DNA of 64,000 nt from Haloprofundus marisrubri (GTDB taxonomy: Archaea; Halobacteriota; Halobacteria; Halobacteriales; Haloferacaceae), in the NCBI RefSeq assembly GCF_001469955.1, contig NZ_LOPU01000030.1:185104-249103 (forward strand), written 5' to 3'. The notes beneath the pieces are model-generated. The model was not told where the DNA came from, searched no databases, and saw nothing but the letters and a program-made list of their open reading frames with translations. Of the stretch, positions 7,463-16,175 are shown piece by piece. Each line of letters begins with the position of its first letter. Positions within the stretch are counted from its first letter, which is position 1. Position numbers and translations under genes: made by a program.

Positions 7463-8629
7463 TTACTCCAGAGCTGCGTCGAACGCCTGCTGGAGGTCAG
7501 CCTTCTGGTCGTCGACGTGTTCGATGCCGACGCTGACGCGGATGAGGCTGTCGGTGAGACCGGCAGCGACGCGTTCCTCGCGTGGAATCGCGGCGTGTGT
7601 CATCGGCGCTGGCTGTTCGATGAGGCTCTCGACGCCACCGAGACTCTCGGCGAGTGTGAACACCTCAGTGTTCGAGACGACGGCGCTCGCCTCTTCTAGC
7701 GTCCCGTCGAACTCGAAGCTGAGCATTCCGCCGAAGTCGTCCATCTGCGCGGCGGCAACGTCGTGTTGCGGATGCGAGTCGAGTCCGGGGTAGTACACCC
7801 GGTCGACGGCCTCGTGGTCGTCGAGCCACTGTGCGAGTTCACGGGCGTTGTCGCAGTGGCGGTCCATCCGGACGGGAAGCGTCTTCGTCCCGCGGAGGAC
7901 GAGGAAGCAGTCGAACGGACTCGGCGTCGCGCCGACGCTGTTCTGGTAGAACCCGAACTGTTCGTCGAGGTCCTCGTCGTCAGTGACGAGCGCACCGCCG
8001 ACCACGTCGGAGTGGCCGCCAAGATACTTCGTCAGCGAGTGGCTGACGATATCCGCGCCGTGTTCGAGCGGGCGCTGGAGGTACGGCGTCGCGAAGGTGT
8101 TGTCGACCGCACAGAGCGCGTCGTTGTCGTGCGCGATGTCGGCGAGCGCCGCGATATCGTTGACGCGCATGAGCGGATTCGTCGGCGTCTCCACCCACAG
8201 CAAGGCAGTTTCCGGGCGCATCGCGTCGGCGACGGCGTCGTGGTCGGTGGTGTCGACGAAGTCGAACTCGATATCGTACTTCTCGTACACCTGCGTGAAG
8301 ATGCGGTGCGTCCCGCCGTAGACGTCGTCGCCGGTGACGACGTGGTCACCGGATTCGAGCAGATTCAGGACGGTGTTTATCGAACCCATCCCAGAAGAGA
8401 AGCATCGGCCGTACGACCCGCCTTCGAGGCTGGCGAGGTTCTCTTCGAGCGCGGTCCGCGTCGGGTTACCCGTGCGGGAGTACTCGTAGCCGCGGTGGTC
8501 GCCCGGCGCGTCCTGTTCGTACGTGGAGTTCGCGTAGATGGGCGTCATCAACGCTCCCGTCTCCTCTTCGGGTTCCTGTCCGGCGTGGATTGCGCGCGTT
8601 TCGATTCGTGGGTCCGAACTGTCGTCCAT
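7463..8629 (-). CDS. PLP-dependent cystathionine gamma-synthase/lyase family enzyme
   Basis: A 388-residue Cys/Met-metabolism fold-type I enzyme. Visible are 'TRAIHAGQEP' at the N-terminus, the cofactor-binding 'FSSGMGSINTVL' (about 84), 'VETPTNPL' (about 153), 'DNTFATPYLQRP' (about 181) and the Schiff-base lysine in 'HSLTKYLGGHSDV' (about 198). The C-terminal 'SLGGVESLIEQPAPMTHA' completes the signature. The family includes cystathionine gamma-synthase, gamma-lyase and O-acetylhomoserine sulfhydrylase, which sequence alone does not separate well. A methionine-synthase pair lies 4 kb away. Start at ATG 8629. Confidence 0.88.
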   Translation of the reverse strand: MDDSSDPRIETRAIHAGQEPEEETGALMTPIYANSTYEQDAPGDHRGYEYSRTGNPTRTALEENLASLEGGSYGRCFSSGMGSINTVLNLLESGDHVVTGDDVYGGTHRIFTQVYEKYDIEFDFVDTTDHDAVADAMRPETALLWVETPTNPLMRVNDIAALADIAHDNDALCAVDNTFATPYLQRPLEHGADIVSHSLTKYLGGHSDVVGGALVTDDEDLDEQFGFYQNSVGATPSPFDCFLVLRGTKTLPVRMDRHCDNARELAQWLDDHEAVDRVYYPGLDSHPQHDVAAAQMDDFGGMLSFEFDGTLEEASAVVSNTEVFTLAESLGGVESLIEQPAPMTHAAIPREERVAAGLTDSLIRVSVGIEHVDDQKADLQQAFDAALE

Positions 8630-8687
8630 ACGGTGTTGTGACTGTAGGGGCGTGTTACTCTTACTCTTCCGCGGCGCGGGAACGTGT

Positions 8688-8697
8688 CTTTTATAAT
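8688..8697 (+). promoter_or_regulatory. TATA box of the eL21-rpoF operon
   Basis: 'cttttataat' at 8688-8697 lies about 33 bp before the eL21 ATG at 8726, in the divergent spacer with the PLP-enzyme gene. Confidence 0.5.
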
Positions 8698-8725
8698 CCG
8701 ACCGTGAGTAACCCACTCCACGACC

Positions 8726-9019
8726 ATGCCGAGTTCGAACGGTCCACTCAAGGGCAGCACGAGAGGCAAACTAACCAACCACCCGCGAGAGCGCGGTACC
8801 TCCCCGCCACAGCGCGCGATTCAGGAGTTCGAGGAGGGACAGAAAGTCCACCTCAACATCGACCCGAGCGTCCGTAAAGGTCGCTTCCACCCGCGCTTCA
8901 ACGGCCACACCGGCGAGGTCCTCGGTAAACAGGGCCGCGCGTTCAAGGTCGAAATCAACGACGGCGGGAAGGCGAAGACGGTCATCACCCGTCCGGCGCA
9001 TCTCCGCGCGCAGAAGTAG
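8726..9019 (+). CDS. rpl21e: 50S ribosomal protein eL21
   Basis: A 97-residue archaeal/eukaryotic-type L21. It has '[38 protein letters not shown]', an SH3-like barrel, and the conserved '[21 protein letters not shown]'. The stop is followed immediately, with zero spacing, by the rpoF ATG. The order eL21-RpoF-DUF655-KsgA is conserved in many Euryarchaeota. Confidence 0.97.
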   Translation: MPSSNGPLKGSTRGKLTNHPRERGTSPPQRAIQEFEEGQKVHLNIDPSVRKGRFHPRFNGHTGEVLGKQGRAFKVEINDGGKAKTVITRPAHLRAQK

Positions 9020-9376
9020 ATGACGATATTCAAAGAGAAGCTCGACGAGGAGTACCTCACCATCTCCGAGGTAAAGCCGCTGCTCCAGGATGTCGAAGCG
9101 GAACGGGCGGCCGACGAGGAGCGTGAGCTCCGCTACGAGTTGGCGCGCTCCATCGAGCACGTCAATCGTTTTGCGGTCCTCGACCCCGAGGAGTCGCGTG
9201 AACTCGTCGACGAGCTACTCGAACTGGAGAAAGTCGACGAACAGACCGCGTTCAAAATCGCCGACCTTCTCCCGCAGGACCGCAACGAACTCCGCGCTCT
9301 CTACGCGCAGCAACGGTACGCGCTCTCCGGTGACGAACTCGACGCGATTCTCGACGTCGTCGCCAAGTACGCGTAA
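9020..9376 (+). CDS. rpoF: DNA-directed RNA polymerase subunit F (Rpb4 homologue)
   Basis: A 118-residue protein with the Rpb4/RpoF helical pattern: 'YLTISEVKPLLQDVEAER' at the N-terminus and an HRDC-like C-terminal half ('EKVDEQTAFKIADLLPQDRNELRALYAQ'). RpoF pairs with RpoE to form the polymerase stalk that binds emerging RNA. Its start follows directly on the eL21 stop, which indicates coupled translation. Confidence 0.95.
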   Translation: MTIFKEKLDEEYLTISEVKPLLQDVEAERAADEERELRYELARSIEHVNRFAVLDPEESRELVDELLELEKVDEQTAFKIADLLPQDRNELRALYAQQRYALSGDELDAILDVVAKYA

Positions 9377-9382
9377 CCCGGC

Positions 9383-9396
9383 CTATTTTTAAATAG
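9383..9396 (+). promoter_or_regulatory. TATA box (also T-tract) between rpoF and the DUF655 gene
   Basis: 'ctatttttaaatag' is a self-complementary A/T block centred about 29 bp before the DUF655 ATG at 9419. It can serve as a TATA element for a leaderless DUF655-ksgA transcript and its T5 run could terminate rpoF mRNA. Confidence 0.5.
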
Positions 9397-9418
9397 CCCG
9401 TCGCCGTACACGTTCGTT

Positions 9419-10009
9419 ATGTCTGGTTCCGAACGCGGTGACGACGAGGCCGAGAGTCAACCGCAGTACGCCGTCGTCCTCGACTACCTCCCGTACGGGC
9501 GGTCGGACGACGACCGCCCGCGGTACCAGAAACAACCGATAGCGTACGCCCTCGGCGAGGAACGGTTCCGACTCGTCGAACTCACCTTCGACGACGAGGC
9601 CGACGTCGGCATCGGCGACCGAGTCGCCATCGAACCCAACTCGGCGCGCGAACACATCCAACGTATCCGCGACGTCGAGTACGACGACCTCTCGAACAGT
9701 GCGGTCAACGAACTGGAGTACGTCGTCGCCGACATCATCGACGCCGACGAGGAGCGCTTCGTCTCGTTTTACAGCGACGCCCAACCCATCACGATTCGGC
9801 TCCACCAGTTGGACCTCCTGCCCGGCATCGGCAAGACGCTTCGAAACAACATCCTCGAACAGCGCAAACGACAGCCGTTCGAGAGCTTCGAGGACCTCCA
9901 CGACCGCGTCTCGGGACTTCACCGACCGAAAGAGGTGCTCGCCGAGCGTATCATCGAGGAACTCCGCGACGACGACCTGAAGTACAAAGCGTTCGTCCGC
10001 CGTGACTGA
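9419..10009 (+). CDS. DUF655 family nucleic-acid-binding protein
   Basis: A 196-residue protein typical of archaeal DUF655. The N-terminal half is a beta-rich OB-like region ('YAVVLDYLPYGRSDDDRPRYQKQPIAYALGEERFRLVEL'). The C-terminal part (about 120-190) has a helix-hairpin-helix: 'LDLLPGIGKTLRNNILEQRKRQPFESFEDL'. Such HhH units bind DNA or RNA backbones. The family is almost always next to ksgA, as here, which implies a role in RNA or ribosome maturation, but no biochemical function is known to me. Confidence 0.85.
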   Translation: MSGSERGDDEAESQPQYAVVLDYLPYGRSDDDRPRYQKQPIAYALGEERFRLVELTFDDEADVGIGDRVAIEPNSAREHIQRIRDVEYDDLSNSAVNELEYVVADIIDADEERFVSFYSDAQPITIRLHQLDLLPGIGKTLRNNILEQRKRQPFESFEDLHDRVSGLHRPKEVLAERIIEELRDDDLKYKAFVRRD

Positions 10010-10115
10010 GGGGCGGGTTCGCGCGCGATTTCGACGATGCGACTGGTTTCGGATGCCGACATCGAACTGAACCGGGAACGGGAAGTTTACCCACGTCCGG
10101 CGTGAAATCCGCGCT

Positions 10116-10988
10116 ATGACTGGGTCGGACGGAGAGTCTCACAGTTCACAGCGACGCAACCCGGACGCCCTGATTCGACGAGCGGGCGTCCGCGGCGACC
10201 CCGACCACGACCAACACTTTCTGGTCGACGACCGCGTGCTCGACCGTATTCCCGACTATCTTCCCGAGGGGACCGACACGGGCCACATTCTCGAGGTTGG
10301 CGGCGGACCCGGCGCGCTGACCGACCGACTGTTGGCCGTCGCCGACCGCGTCACCGTCGTCGAACGCGACCCGACGTTCGCGGCGTTTCTCGAACGCGAA
10401 TTCCACGAGGAAGTCGAAGCGGGCAAGTTGACCGTGGTCGAAGGCGATGCGCTCGACGTCGAGTTGCCGGAGTTCACTGCCTGCGTGGCGAACCTTCCCT
10501 ACGGCGTGTCGAGCGAGATTACGTTTCGGCTGTTGCCGAAAAAACGGCCGATGGTGCTGATGTTCCAAAAGGAGTTCGCCGACCGGATGGTCGCCGACCC
10601 CGAGACCGCCGAGTACGGTCGTCTCTCGGTGAGCACCCAACACTACGCCGACGCGGAGTTGGTCGAACCCGTGCCGCCGACAGCGTTTTCACCCGCACCG
10701 GCCGTCGACAGCGCTATCGTCCGACTGACGCCGCGTGACCCCGATTACGATGTCGACGACGAGGCGTTCTTTCTCGACTTCGTGAAGGCCATCTTCACCC
10801 AGCGTCGCAAGACCGTCAGAAACGGTATCCGGAACACGGCGCACATCTCGGGGCTGGCCGACCCCGACGCCGTCGTCGACGCCGCTCCCGAAGAACTGCT
10901 GCGAAAGCGCGCCGGGAAGGTGACGCCGAAGGAGTTCGCCGAACTCGCGGCACTCGCCGCCGACTACAGAGGGGGTGGCGATGGATAG
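10116..10988 (+). CDS. ksgA: 16S rRNA (adenine-N6,N6-)-dimethyltransferase KsgA/Dim1
   Basis: A 290-residue Rossmann methyltransferase. It has SAM motif I 'ILEVGGGPGALTDRLL' (about 57-72), the acidic 'VVERDPTFAAFL' and catalytic motif IV 'ANLPYGVSSEIT' (about 125-136), with the N-L-P-Y of the adenine-N6 group. The C-terminal helical domain contains 'FTQRRKTVRNGIRN' for rRNA contact. The enzyme dimethylates two adjacent adenines in the 3'-terminal hairpin of 16S rRNA late in 30S assembly. The 3' end overlaps the start of the MscS-like gene by 8 nt. Confidence 0.95.
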   Translation: MTGSDGESHSSQRRNPDALIRRAGVRGDPDHDQHFLVDDRVLDRIPDYLPEGTDTGHILEVGGGPGALTDRLLAVADRVTVVERDPTFAAFLEREFHEEVEAGKLTVVEGDALDVELPEFTACVANLPYGVSSEITFRLLPKKRPMVLMFQKEFADRMVADPETAEYGRLSVSTQHYADAELVEPVPPTAFSPAPAVDSAIVRLTPRDPDYDVDDEAFFLDFVKAIFTQRRKTVRNGIRNTAHISGLADPDAVVDAAPEELLRKRAGKVTPKEFAELAALAADYRGGGDG

Positions 10989-12156
10989 CGCCACGCTCCT
11001 GCAGACGGACGGGTGGCAGGGGTTGATTCCGTGGCTGGCGAACGCCGAACCGTACCCGGAAGCGCAGATACTCATCACCCTCGTCATCACCGTTGCGCTG
11101 TTGGCGTTCAGACGCCGAGCACACGAGTGGGCGGACAGTCAGGGGTGGAACGTCTCCGAACTAGTCGTCTCCGGCGTCGTCGCACTCGTCTCGACTATCG
11201 GTGTCGTCGTCCTCATCGGGACGTGGGGGCTGACGAATCAGTTGACCGGGGCGTACAAAAATCTCAATCTCAGTACCCAACTGCCGAAACTCGCGCTCGC
11301 GTTCATCCTCATCGGCGCGGCGTACGCGCTCACGGGATTCGTTGGCCGACTCATCCAGCGACTTGCCGGAACCAGCGACATCACCGAACACCAGCGTGAG
11401 ATACTGTTTCGGCTGACGCAGGTCGGTATCTACTCGCTCGTCGGTCTGGTCGTCATCGGCCTCCTCACCAACGATATCGGCAACCTGCTCGTCGGTGCTG
11501 GCTTTCTCGGTATCGTCGTCGGTATGGCGGCGCGGCAGACGCTCGGGTCCGTCCTCGCCGGGTTCGTGTTGATGTTCTCGCGGCCCTTCGAAATCGGTGA
11601 CTGGGTCGAAATCGGCGAGAGCGAGGGCATCGTCACCGACATCTCCATCGTCACGACTCGCCTCCAGACGTTCGACGGCGAGTACGTGATGATACCGAAC
11701 GACGACGTGAGCGCGAAACCTATCGTCAACCGGACCCGGAAGGGTCGCCTCCGCGTCGAAGTCGACGTGGGTGTCGACTACGACGTCGATGCCGAATACG
11801 CCGCCGACGTCGCGTTGGACGCGCTCGACGAACTCGACGAGATACTGTCGGTACCCTCTCCACAGGTCGTCCTCAAGGAGTTCGGCGACTCCGGAATCAT
11901 CCTCGGCGTCCGCGTCTGGATAGACAACCCCAGCGCACGCCGGAAGTGGCGCGCTCGGACGGCGGTCATCTCGACGGTGAAATCCGCCTACGAAGCGGAG
12001 GATATCAACATCCCGTTCCCGGTGCGCGAACTCATGAGTCGGGGGTCGTCCGGCGGCTTCGAACTCGCGGGCGAGTCGCGGTCGGTGCAGGCGAACGCCA
12101 GCACCGACGGCGGCGAGAGTGGCCGAAACGGGAGCGGTCGAGGTGGGAGCGAATGA
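10981..12156 (+). CDS. MscS-family mechanosensitive ion channel
   Basis: A 391-residue protein. Hydrophobic segments occupy about residues 22-40, 62-82, 98-118 and 140-165. The pore-lining TM3 and beta-domain signature 'AGFLGIVVGMAARQTLGSVLAGFVLMFSRPFEIGDWVEI' spans about 172-210, then 'TTRLQTFDGEYVMIPNDDV'. A disordered Ser/Gly tail ends the protein. I chose ATG 10981 over GTG 10975. The gene overlaps ksgA by 8 nt and the methyltransferase gene by 4 nt, so a membrane channel sits inside an rRNA/protein-methylation operon. Confidence 0.9.
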   Translation: MDSATLLQTDGWQGLIPWLANAEPYPEAQILITLVITVALLAFRRRAHEWADSQGWNVSELVVSGVVALVSTIGVVVLIGTWGLTNQLTGAYKNLNLSTQLPKLALAFILIGAAYALTGFVGRLIQRLAGTSDITEHQREILFRLTQVGIYSLVGLVVIGLLTNDIGNLLVGAGFLGIVVGMAARQTLGSVLAGFVLMFSRPFEIGDWVEIGESEGIVTDISIVTTRLQTFDGEYVMIPNDDVSAKPIVNRTRKGRLRVEVDVGVDYDVDAEYAADVALDALDELDEILSVPSPQVVLKEFGDSGIILGVRVWIDNPSARRKWRARTAVISTVKSAYEAEDINIPFPVRELMSRGSSGGFELAGESRSVQANASTDGGESGRNGSGRGGSE

Positions 12157-12788
12157 GCGACGAAAAAAACCGAAAAGAGACGACGACCCGTGACTCGCTG
12201 GCCGAGCGCCGCGGGGTCGAAACGCACGTCTACCAACCGGCGGAGGATTCGGGCCTCTTGGCGAAGGCAGCGGTCGAGCATGCCCACGGACGGACGCTCG
12301 AAGTCGGCACCGGGTCGGGGTGGGTCGCCGCGAAAGTCGCCGCCGAAACCGACGCGGACGTGGTCGCCTCCGACCTGAATCCGCACGCCTGTGAGCAAGC
12401 GAAAGCGCGAGCGGACGAGTTGCAGGCAGAAAGAAAAGACGGCTTCGACGTGGTCCGCGCGGACCTCTTTTCACCTTTCGTCGACGGCGCGTTCGATACG
12501 GTACTTTTCAATCCGCCCTACCTCCCGACGGACCCCGACAACGAGTGGAGCGACTGGATGGAAGTCGCGCTCTCCGGCGGTGAGTCGGGCCGGGAACTCA
12601 TCGACCCGTTCGTCGACGACGTGGGACGAGTGCTCGCCGACGGCGGGCAAGCGTTACTCCTCGTGAGCAGTCTTTCGGGCTACGACGAGGTGGTCGAACG
12701 GGCCGAAGACCAAGGATTTGACGTCGACGTCGTCGCCGAGGAGTCGTACCCGTTCGAGACGCTGTCGATTCTACGACTTCGCCTCTGA
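12153..12788 (+). CDS. HemK2/Mtq2-type protein (glutamine-N5) methyltransferase
   Basis: A 211-residue class I methyltransferase. SAM motif 'TLEVGTGSGWVAAKVA' lies at about 49-64, 'VVASDLNPHACEQAK' follows, and the catalytic 'FNPPYLPTDPDNEW' lies at about 118-131, where NPPY marks N-methylation of Gln or Asn side chains. The short length without the bacterial PrmC N-terminal domain matches archaeal/eukaryotic HemK2, which methylates the GGQ glutamine of release factor eRF1. The start at 12153 overlaps the MscS stop (ATGA). Confidence 0.88.
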   Translation: MSDEKNRKETTTRDSLAERRGVETHVYQPAEDSGLLAKAAVEHAHGRTLEVGTGSGWVAAKVAAETDADVVASDLNPHACEQAKARADELQAERKDGFDVVRADLFSPFVDGAFDTVLFNPPYLPTDPDNEWSDWMEVALSGGESGRELIDPFVDDVGRVLADGGQALLLVSSLSGYDEVVERAEDQGFDVDVVAEESYPFETLSILRLRL

Positions 12789-12818
12789 GATAACTCACAA
12801 ACATTTTCTCCATTAGCA

Positions 12819-12830
12819 AATATTAAGCCT
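12819..12830 (+). promoter_or_regulatory. TATA box for the metE pair
   Basis: 'aaatattaag' at 12820-12829 is centred about 28 bp before the ATG at 12853, consistent with a leaderless metE1-metE2 mRNA. The flanking 'tgagataactca' (12786-12797) contains a small inverted repeat that could bind a regulator. Confidence 0.45.
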
Positions 12831-12852
12831 CGGCATTTCTTAGCCACGGGTG

Positions 12853-13875
12853 ATGACCGAACTCGTAGCCACGACGCCGGGGCTGTATCCGCTGCCCGAC
12901 TGGGCGAAACAGCGGCTCTCGGAGTTGAAAGGCCACCAGAAAGGCGACCTCGTCAGCGGCGACGAGGGACCCGAAATCGTCGACGCGTACGACCAAGCGC
13001 GCGAAGAAGTCGTCGCCGACCAGCAGGGCGCGGGCCTCGACCGAATCGTCGAAGGACAGCTCCGCTGGGACGACAACCTCGCGCACCCGCTGACCGTCCA
13101 CGACAACGTCGAGACGGGAGGAATCGTCCGCTACTACGACAACAACAACTTCTACCGCGACCCCGAAGTCGTCGGCGAACTCGATTTCTCCGGCGACGTC
13201 GCTGCGGAGTTGGAGACGGCGAGTGACCTGCTCGCCGCCGGCGACTCGCTGCAAGCCGTCCTGCCGGGACCGTACTCGTTGGCCGACCTCGCATCGGACG
13301 AGCACTACAGCGACGAAGCGGAGTTCCTCGATGCAGTGGGTGAGTTCCTCGCCGGTGAAGTCGAGGCGTTCCCCGAACACGAGACGCTGTTCCTGCTCGA
13401 ACCGTCGCTCGTCGAGAACGCGCCGGACGACGACCTCGACGCGCGAGCGAGCGAGGCTATCGACGCCGTCGCCGACGCCACCGACGCAAACGTGGTCGTC
13501 CACAGCTACTGGGGTGCGCTGGAGGAGAAAGTGTACGCCCACCTGATGGACGCCGACGTGGACGCCATCGGCTTCGACGTGGTGGCGGGCGACCGCTCGC
13601 AGACGCTGTACAACATCAATGAATATGGGACGAAAGACAGCGTGGCGCTCGGCCTCGTCGACGGGCAGAACACGCTCGTCGAATCGCCCGAGACGATTCG
13701 GGACCGCATCGAGTGGGTCCAAGAGCAGATTCCCGCACAGGAGTTCGACACGGTCTACGCGACGAGCAACACCGAGTTGTTCTACCTGCCGGTGAACAAG
13801 TATCAGGAGAAGCTCGCTGCCTTGGCCGAGGGTGTCGCCCTCGCTCGCGGCGAGGAGACGGAGGTGCAAGCATGA
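12853..13875 (+). CDS. metE1: MetE-like barrel protein 1, lacking zinc-ligand cysteines
   Basis: A 340-residue single (beta/alpha)8 barrel homologous to cobalamin-independent methionine synthase. It keeps 'TTPGLYPLPDWAK', 'GLDRIVEGQLRWDDN' and the 'LPGPYSLADL' loop. Where the catalytic copy next door has 'H-x-C' and a later Cys, this one has 'VVHSYWG' and 'YATSNTELFYLP', so the Zn site is not intact. In long MetE proteins the N-terminal barrel is likewise a non-catalytic duplicate, and I infer this gene is its separate equivalent. I chose ATG 12853 over GTG 12850. Its stop overlaps the metE2 start by 4 nt. Confidence 0.85.
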   Translation: MTELVATTPGLYPLPDWAKQRLSELKGHQKGDLVSGDEGPEIVDAYDQAREEVVADQQGAGLDRIVEGQLRWDDNLAHPLTVHDNVETGGIVRYYDNNNFYRDPEVVGELDFSGDVAAELETASDLLAAGDSLQAVLPGPYSLADLASDEHYSDEAEFLDAVGEFLAGEVEAFPEHETLFLLEPSLVENAPDDDLDARASEAIDAVADATDANVVVHSYWGALEEKVYAHLMDADVDAIGFDVVAGDRSQTLYNINEYGTKDSVALGLVDGQNTLVESPETIRDRIEWVQEQIPAQEFDTVYATSNTELFYLPVNKYQEKLAALAEGVALARGEETEVQA

Positions 13876-14945
13876 GCCGAAACGCCGACAACAGAGCGCA
13901 GTTCGTCCCCGAGAATCACGAGAACGACCACTTCCTCCTGACGACGGTCGTGGGAAGCTATCCGAAACCGAAGTGGCTCAACCGCGCGAAAGACCTGTCA
14001 GAGGATGAAGACGCGCGCTTCGACGCCGACAACCTCGAAGAGGCGTACGACGACGCCTCGGAGGTCATCACCCACGAACACGAACGCACCGGCCTCGACA
14101 CCGTCGTCGACGGCGAGATGCGCCGAAACGAGATGGTCGAGTTCTTCGCGCACCGTATCGACGGCTACGAGTTCAACGGTCCCGTGAAGGTGTGGGGTCA
14201 CAACTACTTCGACAAACCGAGTGTCGCCGACGAAGTCGAGTACGACGAACCGTGGCTGGTCGACGAGTTCGAGTTCACCCGCGACGTCGCGTCTCGCCCC
14301 GTCAAGGTACCCATCACGGGGCCGTACACGCTGGCGAACTGGTCGTTCAACGAGGCGTACGACAGCGAGGAAGAACTCGCCTACGACCTCGCAGACCTCG
14401 TGAATCTCGAAATCGAGAAACTCGTCGAAGCAGGCGCTCGCTACGTCCAAATCGACGAACCCGCGCTGGCGACGACGCCCGACGACCACGCCATCGTCGG
14501 CGAGTGTCTCGAACGCATCGCCGACGGCATCCCCGAGGAGGTCCGCATCGGCCTGCACGTCTGCTACGGCGACTACTCGCGTATCTACCCCGAACTCAAC
14601 GAGTTCCCCATCGACGAGTTCGACGTCGAACTCTGCAACGGCGGCTACGAGCAGATAGACGTGTTCACCGAACCCGACTTCGAACCGGACCTCGCACTCG
14701 GCGTCGTCGACGCCCACACCGCCGAAGTAGAACCAGTCGAGGAGATAAAAGAGAACATCAAACAGGGGCTGAAAGTCGTCCCGCCGGAGAAACTCACCAT
14801 CTCGCCCGATTGTGGACTGAAACTCCTCCCACGAGAAATCGCGTACGGAAAGATGGAGAACATGGTGACGGCCGCCCGCGAAGTCGAGAAAGAACTCGAC
14901 GCGGGCGAAATCGACCTCGACGCGCCGGTTCCGACGGCCGACTGA
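13872..14945 (+). CDS. metE2: methionine synthase, catalytic MetE-type barrel
   Basis: A 357-residue protein with the complete catalytic core. It begins 'TTVVGSYPKPKWL' (about 23). The substrate loop 'GLDTVVDGEMRRNEM' lies at about 75, 'ITGPYTLANW' at about 144, 'QIDEPALATTPDD' at about 190, and the zinc ligands are 'GLHVCYGDYS' (about 230) and 'SPDCGLKLLPRE' (about 312). The reaction is methyl transfer to homocysteine. In short archaeal MetE the donor may be a methylated corrinoid protein or a folate, which this sequence does not settle. The overlap with metE1 suggests a two-subunit enzyme. Confidence 0.9.
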   Translation: MSRNADNRAQFVPENHENDHFLLTTVVGSYPKPKWLNRAKDLSEDEDARFDADNLEEAYDDASEVITHEHERTGLDTVVDGEMRRNEMVEFFAHRIDGYEFNGPVKVWGHNYFDKPSVADEVEYDEPWLVDEFEFTRDVASRPVKVPITGPYTLANWSFNEAYDSEEELAYDLADLVNLEIEKLVEAGARYVQIDEPALATTPDDHAIVGECLERIADGIPEEVRIGLHVCYGDYSRIYPELNEFPIDEFDVELCNGGYEQIDVFTEPDFEPDLALGVVDAHTAEVEPVEEIKENIKQGLKVVPPEKLTISPDCGLKLLPREIAYGKMENMVTAAREVEKELDAGEIDLDAPVPTAD

Positions 14946-14983
14946 GCGGTTGACTGAAAAATCGACTGAGCGAACGAGACGAT

Positions 14984-15190
14984 TCAGGCGTCAACCATCA
15001 CGTCGGTCGCTTTCACGATAGCGTCGACGGAGTCGCCCTCTGAAAGGTCCAACCGTTCTGCGGAGTTCGCGGTGATAACCGCCGTCACCGTCTCTCCGTC
15101 GCGCAGTTCCACTTGGACTTCCGCTGTGTTCTCGCCGATTTCGAGAGACTCGACCGTGCCCGAGAGTCGGTTGCGTGCGCTGAGTGTCAT
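14984..15190 (-). CDS. single-domain TOBE/Mop protein (molbindin-like)
   Basis: A 68-residue protein: 'MTLSARNRLSGTVESLEIGENTAEVQVELRDGETVTAVIT...LDLSEGDSVDAIVKATDVMV'. This is one complete TOBE (Mop) domain, the small beta barrel that binds molybdate or tungstate in molbindins and at the end of ModE and ModC. As a free-standing unit it is probably an oxyanion store or sensor. No Mo-transport genes lie nearby. Confidence 0.85.
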   Translation of the reverse strand: MTLSARNRLSGTVESLEIGENTAEVQVELRDGETVTAVITANSAERLDLSEGDSVDAIVKATDVMVDA

Positions 15191-15250
15191 GCAAAGAGGG
15201 TGCCACGAGCAATGGCAAAAACGTTCGTCAGCGTCGGTCGAGGTCGGCCC

Positions 15251-16114
15251 TCACTCGGGTTTCGTCGCCAGCAGCGAGAACGTCAATGGCACGTCGGGGG
15301 CGTCGTCGCCGCTCTCGAATCGCCACCAGCCGTCGTCACCTTCGACCATCGACGGACACTGCTGGTAACAGGCTTTCTCGAACTCGTGGAGGAACTCAAT
15401 CCGGAGCCCAACGTCAGAGAGTGCGGTGACGACCTCGCCGAGTCCGTGTGTCCACTCCTCGACGGATTCGACTGCCGTCTCGATGTCACCGTCGGCGTAC
15501 GACCCGTCGTCGACGGGGACCGACAGCGCGCCGTCGCTGTGATACGGCCACGCGAGCGTCCCGACGTAGTCGGCTGGGTCGCCGTCGATATCAGTCGGTT
15601 CGCCGGCCTCGGTCCGAACGACGGTGCCGAACATCGCACCGAACGGGTGTATCTCGGCGATGTAGAAGCGACCGCCCGGTTTCAGATGCCGGTCGATAAC
15701 GTCGGCCCAGCCGTCGAGGTCCGGCAGCCACGCGAGGACCCCGTAGGAAGTAAAGACGGTGTCGAATCGCTCACCCAAATCGAGGTCGTACACGTCGCTC
15801 TCGACGAATTGGGCGTCGAGTTCGTCGATACCGACCTCGTCGCGGAGTTCGCGGGCGGTTTCGATTGCCGTCTCCGAGAAGTCGACGCCGGTCACTTCCG
15901 CGCCTTCGCGCGCCCACGAGAGCGTGTCGAGACCGAAGTGACACTGGAGGTGAAGCAGACGCTCGCCGACAACGCCGCCGAGTTCCCCGCGTTCGAGGTC
16001 GAAAAGCGTCGATTGGCCGTCGAGGAACCCCTGTACGTCGTAAAAATCGGTGGTTGGATGATGTGCTGCCAACTCGTCCCAGTAGTCGCGGTTGGCGGTG
16101 AGCGAATCGTCCAT
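15251..16114 (-). CDS. class I SAM-dependent methyltransferase
   Basis: A 287-residue protein. Motif I 'LLHLQCHFGLDTLSWAREGAEVTGVDFS' (about 55-82) is followed by 'FDTVFTSYGVLAWLPDLDGWADVIDRHLKPGGRFYIAE', the usual motif II-III order. The C-terminal third contains 'EWTHGLGEVVTALSDVGLRIEFLHEFEK', seen in the UbiE/small-molecule methyltransferase branch. The substrate cannot be deduced. I chose the start at ATG 16114, the first Met in the conserved 'NRDYWDELAAHHP' context. Confidence 0.8.
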   Translation of the reverse strand: MDDSLTANRDYWDELAAHHPTTDFYDVQGFLDGQSTLFDLERGELGGVVGERLLHLQCHFGLDTLSWAREGAEVTGVDFSETAIETARELRDEVGIDELDAQFVESDVYDLDLGERFDTVFTSYGVLAWLPDLDGWADVIDRHLKPGGRFYIAEIHPFGAMFGTVVRTEAGEPTDIDGDPADYVGTLAWPYHSDGALSVPVDDGSYADGDIETAVESVEEWTHGLGEVVTALSDVGLRIEFLHEFEKACYQQCPSMVEGDDGWWRFESGDDAPDVPLTFSLLATKPE

Positions 16115-16175
16115 GCGGAGTCGGCGGCCGGTCGTCCGAAGAGCGTGTCGGTCCCTCGTCGGCGAAGCTACCGAT

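Noticed and set aside
11161..12474. 437-codon minus-strand frame over MscS and the methyltransferase
   Set aside because: Arg/Pro-rich nonsense protein antisense to two well-supported genes.
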